Origin: DATAGF01 sp963835685
GTDB lineage: Bacteria > Actinomycetota > Thermoleophilia > Miltoncostaeales > Miltoncostaeaceae
DNA length: 64,000 nucleotides
Direction of reading: 5' to 3'
NCBI GenBank assembly: GCA_963835685.1
Contig: CAWIGI010000010.1
Location: forward strand, 248,001 to 312,000
Shown: piece after piece, positions 63,016-64,000 of the stretch
Layout: every line of letters begins with the position of its first letter
Numbering within the stretch: the first letter of the stretch is position 1
The notes under the pieces: generated by a model
Told to the model about the DNA's origin: nothing
Databases searched by the model: none
Seen by the model: only the letters and a program-made list of their open reading frames with translations
Program-made: the position numbers and the translations under genes

Positions 63016-63475
63016 GCCACTGACTCGGCCAGTCCGTCCGAGCTGTCATCCACGCCGATGACCTCCATATCGACATCGACACCGGCGATGCTGGCAGCTC
63101 TCGCCGCCGGGGTTGACGCCGATGATGATACCCCCGCCCGTGTTGAAGGCCTCATCGCTGACGAGCCAGGTAGAGAGCCGTGAAGGATTCGAACCCTCGA
63201 CCTTGGGATTAAGAGTAGGCGAGGGCGCTCTCGGGGTGGCTCGCGTCGTCTCGCGATTACCGTTTCAAAAGCGGGGTCTCGGCCCGACCGGGGCGCTCTC
63301 GTCTCGGGTCGTCTCTGCCCGTCTCGTTCCCACCCTGTTCCCACTCCGGTGGGGCTATGAATGCGTCGCCGAGGGCGAGTTTAGAGGGCCGGCGGCGCGG
63401 CCGCGGGGTGGGATCCTGGGTGGCGAGGGCCCGGCGCCTGGTCGAGGGGCGGGCGGCGACGTAGGCTGGCGAGCG
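63016..63475. other. gene-free stretch with tRNA fragment
   Basis: Only short frames are present, one of them ending MEVIGVDDSSDGLAESVACL with a stop overlapping the next small gene. The tRNA-Lys fragment and the SagB promoter are the recognisable elements. Confidence 0.5.
63179..63216 (-). other. 3' fragment of tRNA-Lys(CTT), candidate att site
   Basis: Read on the minus strand: anticodon loop CTCTTAA, 3' anticodon stem, T arm GAGGGTTCGAATCCTTC and acceptor strand ACGGCTC. The 5' side of the anticodon stem does not pair, and there is no D arm, so this is a 3' half only. It lies at the right edge of the accessory region, as expected for an attachment-site half. Confidence 0.65.
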
Positions 63476-63478
63476 GTG
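63462..63478 (+). promoter_or_regulatory. leaderless -10 element of the SagB-type gene
   Basis: TAGGCT (63462-63467) lies 8 bases before the GTG start at 63476. No ribosome site is present, which supports a leaderless start. Confidence 0.4.
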
Positions 63479-64000
63479 AGCTCTGCGGCCGCCGCGCGCG
63501 AGTACCACGATCGCACGAAGCACAGCCACGAGAGCGTGCGGGCTGGAGGGCAGTATCTCGACTGGGCCAACAAGCCCCTGCCCTTCAAGCACTATCCGAC
63601 CGTCGCGCCGCTCCCGCTGCCGGCGGACCTCCCCGAGAGCCGGCTCCCGGCGATCGAGGCGCTCTCGGGTCGAGCGCCAGAGGGAGCGGCCGACCTCGAC
63701 CTCCCCGGGCTCGCCCGCCTCCTCTTCTTCTCCGCCGGGGTCACCCGCCTGCTGCGCGCGGACGCGGAGCCCCTCTTGCTGCGCGCCGCCCCCTCCGCGG
63801 GAGCCCTCTACCCGGTCGAGGCCTACGTCGTCTGCGGCGACCTCGACGGCCTGGCGGCGGGGGTGTACCACTTCGGGCCGTTCGAGTTCGCGCTCAGGCG
63901 GCTGCGATCCGGCGACCACCGCGGCGCGCTCGCGGGCGCCGCCGCCGACCCGGCGCTGGCGGCGAGCCCCGCCGCCCTCGTGCTGACCGGGATCCCCTGG
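63476..64000 (+). CDS. SagB-type nitroreductase-family dehydrogenase (3' end cut)
   Basis: The visible 175 codons start SSAAAAREYHDRTKHSHESV with the YHxxTKHS pattern of SagB/ThcOx-type proteins. KHYPTVAPLPLP, LLFFSAGVTR and the FMN-site LLRAAPSAGALYPVEAYVVC follow. Family members oxidise azolines in RiPP synthesis or act as stand-alone nitroreductases. No YcaO or precursor peptide is visible; any partner would be beyond the right edge. Confidence 0.85.
   Translation, partial: MSSAAAAREYHDRTKHSHESVRAGGQYLDWANKPLPFKHYPTVAPLPLPADLPESRLPAIEALSGRAPEGAADLDLPGLARLLFFSAGVTRLLRADAEPLLLRAAPSAGALYPVEAYVVCGDLDGLAAGVYHFGPFEFALRRLRSGDHRGALAGAAADPALAASPAALVLTGIPW

Noticed and set aside
43136..63216. Functional tRNA genes
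   Set aside because: The three tRNA-like segments lack the 5' half and a pairable anticodon stem.

Overview
The window is very GC-rich, mostly tightly packed coding DNA. Gene junctions are often 4-base GTGA overlaps, GTG starts are common, and many starts have a TANNNT hexamer only 6-9 bases upstream, as expected for leaderless mRNAs. Together with a CcmE of the Cys-type heme motif, an AcuC-type deacetylase, split LigD proteins, RsbU/STAS regulators and BTAD regulators, this points to a high-GC actinobacterium, probably class Thermoleophilia. The class is an inference; no rRNA or complete tRNA is present to confirm it.

1-43 kb is ordinary chromosome. It opens with a cut acyl-CoA dehydrogenase, an OsmC protein, an MFS transporter and transaldolase. 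A minus-strand amino-acid operon follows: lysA, hom, thrC, thrB, folP. Next come a [4Fe-4S] uracil-DNA glycosylase, a multicopper oxidase/ZIP transporter pair behind a promoter with a palindromic operator, two M23 peptidases, cytochrome c maturation genes (ccmE, ccmF and a CcmI-like stub), a rhodanese and a stand-alone ATP-dependent DNA ligase. A regulatory block holds STAS, a SpoIIE phosphatase, a tiny membrane protein and a frameshifted acuC, then an ECF sigma factor fused to its own membrane anti-sigma domain. A secreted cluster (collagen-like protein, two paralogous small proteins, BTAD regulator) is followed by a frameshifted diguanylate cyclase, a DUF4015 glycosidase-like protein, split LigD ligase and polymerase genes, a BBE-type flavin oxidoreductase, a large BTAD-AAA regulator broken by three frameshifts, and a vanadium haloperoxidase-like protein.

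43.1-63.2 kb is accessory and decayed. It holds 3' fragments of tRNA-Gly(CCC) and tRNA-Lys(CTT), another tRNA-like T-arm, two tyrosine-integrase remnants, a duplicated integrase tail, an excisionase-like HTH gene, a phage Ea22-like gene, a transposase remnant, and broken ends of hydrolase, ArsR, SMP-30 and dehydrogenase genes. Intact cargo includes SDR, DUF1330, Hsp20, STAS, SRPBCC and VOC genes. I read it as a graveyard of integrative elements inserted at tRNA 3' ends. A diverged repeat of about 570 bp occurs at 50.6 and 57.4 kb. The window closes with a SagB-type nitroreductase cut by the right edge.

Two results are not explained by ordinary genes. One is a 160-163 bp element with imperfect terminal inverted repeats and a central hairpin (3733-3892 and 29217-29379), MITE-like in structure. 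The other is at least eight apparent single-base frameshifts in otherwise well-conserved genes, which may be assembly indels or true decay.
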